A DNA stretch of 5,546 nucleotides from Agromyces sp. (GTDB lineage Bacteria; Actinomycetota; Actinomycetes; Actinomycetales; Microbacteriaceae), in contig JAPSJU010000151.1 in NCBI GenBank assembly GCA_031178025.1, positions 1 through 5,546 on the forward strand, read 5' to 3'. The translations under genes were made by a program, and so were the position numbers. Of this stretch, positions 5,060 through 5,546 are shown one piece after another. A model generated the notes under the pieces. The model searched no databases, had not been told where the DNA came from, and saw nothing but the letters and a program-made list of their open reading frames with translations. Each line of letters starts with the position of its first letter. Within the stretch, counting starts at the first letter, position 1.

Positions 5060-5546
5060 TCAGCCGAGCCGGGCGTCGAGGCGATCCCGACGGAACTGCC
5101 CGGCGAGCACGAGCAGCACGATCACGACCGCGAACACCGCGCACATGATGAGGCCGAGGGGGCCGGCGAGCCACGCCGGCGGGATCGGCGATCCGGCGGC
5201 GACGACGAGCGCACCGAGTCCCGCCGCCGCGTTGAACGCGCCGTGGCCGAAGACCGCAGGCCACACCGACCCGGTGCGCAGGCGGGTCCAGCCGAGCAGC
5301 ACGCCCAGCAGGCTGCACGAGAGGATCATCAGCAGCACCCCGGTGACGTCGGTGAGCCCGAAGTTGTAGCCGAGCAGGATCAGCGGTGTGTGCCAGAAAC
5401 CCCAGAAGGCGCCCGAGATCACGAGGGCGGGCCACGTGCCGAGCGGCCGCAGTGCGGGCAGCAGCCAGCCGCGCCAGCCGATCTCCTCCCCGAATGCGAA
5501 GGGCGCGTTGATGAGCGCTCCGACGAGGATGCCGACGAGCTGCATG
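5060..5546 (-). CDS. CPBP-family intramembrane metalloprotease, C-terminal part (5' end beyond window)
   Basis: Partial gene on the minus strand; the last 161 residues plus stop are visible and the reading frame stays open to the right edge, so the Met at 5545-5543 is probably internal. Hallmarks of the CPBP (CAAX protease and bacteriocin-processing, Abi) family are present, numbered within this fragment: motif 1 GEEIGWRGWLLP (Glu20, Glu21, Arg25), motif 2 FWGFWHTP (His52) and motif 3 GHGAFNA (His101, Asn105). Hydrophobic helices lie at about 39-60, 68-88, 95-117 and 126-149, and the tail is basic (QFRRDRLDARLG). These residues form the predicted metal and catalytic site, so the enzyme looks active. 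The family includes CAAX-type proteases and bacteriocin self-immunity proteins; which role applies cannot be read here. It is convergent with the exporter operon, so not part of its transcript. Confidence 0.92.
   Translation of the reverse strand, partial: MQLVGILVGALINAPFAFGEEIGWRGWLLPALRPLGTWPALVISGAFWGFWHTPLILLGYNFGLTDVTGVLLMILSCSLLGVLLGWTRLRTGSVWPAVFGHGAFNAAAGLGALVVAAGSPIPPAWLAGPLGLIMCAVFAVVIVLLVLAGQFRRDRLDARLG

Noticed and set aside
5051..5066. Possible terminator hairpin CGGC/GCCG between permease and protease genes
   Set aside because: The stem has only four pairs, an 8-nt loop and no T-tract on either strand.
4311..5435. Minus-strand open frame (374 codons) across the permease end and the protease gene
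   Set aside because: It is a frame shadow of the CPBP gene on the same strand and antisense to the permease; the Arg/Ala/Pro-rich translation has no motif.

Overview
The window is a GC-rich stretch with strong G/C third-position bias. It carries actinobacterial versions of every gene family present and looks like a high-GC Gram-positive actinobacterium, most likely in or near Microbacteriaceae. That placement is inferred from composition, protein style and gene order, not from a search. No RNA gene, CRISPR array, insertion sequence or phage gene was seen.

Layout. (1) Positions 1-1414, minus strand: a two-component system, with an OmpR/PhoB-type response regulator (758-1414) followed by its sensor histidine kinase (1-761). 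The kinase runs off the left edge, so its ATP-binding domain is missing. (2) Positions 1415-1539: a divergent intergenic control region with a perfect 9-bp inverted repeat and small hairpins. (3) Positions 1540-5046, plus strand: a tight four-gene operon encoding a lipoprotein with two copies of a Cys-containing module, a membrane-fusion adaptor with an embedded peptidoglycan-binding domain, a MacB/LolD-type ABC ATPase, and a MacB-type permease. (4) Positions 5060-5546, minus strand: the C-terminal part of a CPBP-family intramembrane protease, converging on the operon with a 13-bp gap.

How it may work together. ATPase, permease and adaptor form a Gram-positive MacAB-like (YknXYZ-like) exporter or mechanotransmission complex. 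Lacking an outer membrane and TolC, the adaptor seems to contact the cell wall through a PG_binding_1 domain instead of an alpha-helical hairpin. The divergent two-component system probably controls the operon in response to an envelope signal. The lipoprotein is the least understood part: it has two repeats of about 50 residues, each with two cysteines, and is cotranscribed and translationally coupled with the transporter. It is the best candidate for an uncharacterised function, such as substrate capture, sensing or an accessory subunit. All four co-directional gene junctions are identical 4-bp ATGA overlaps. The adaptor's Shine-Dalgarno lies in a perfect 9-bp stem formed with the end of the lipoprotein gene, suggesting enforced translational coupling.
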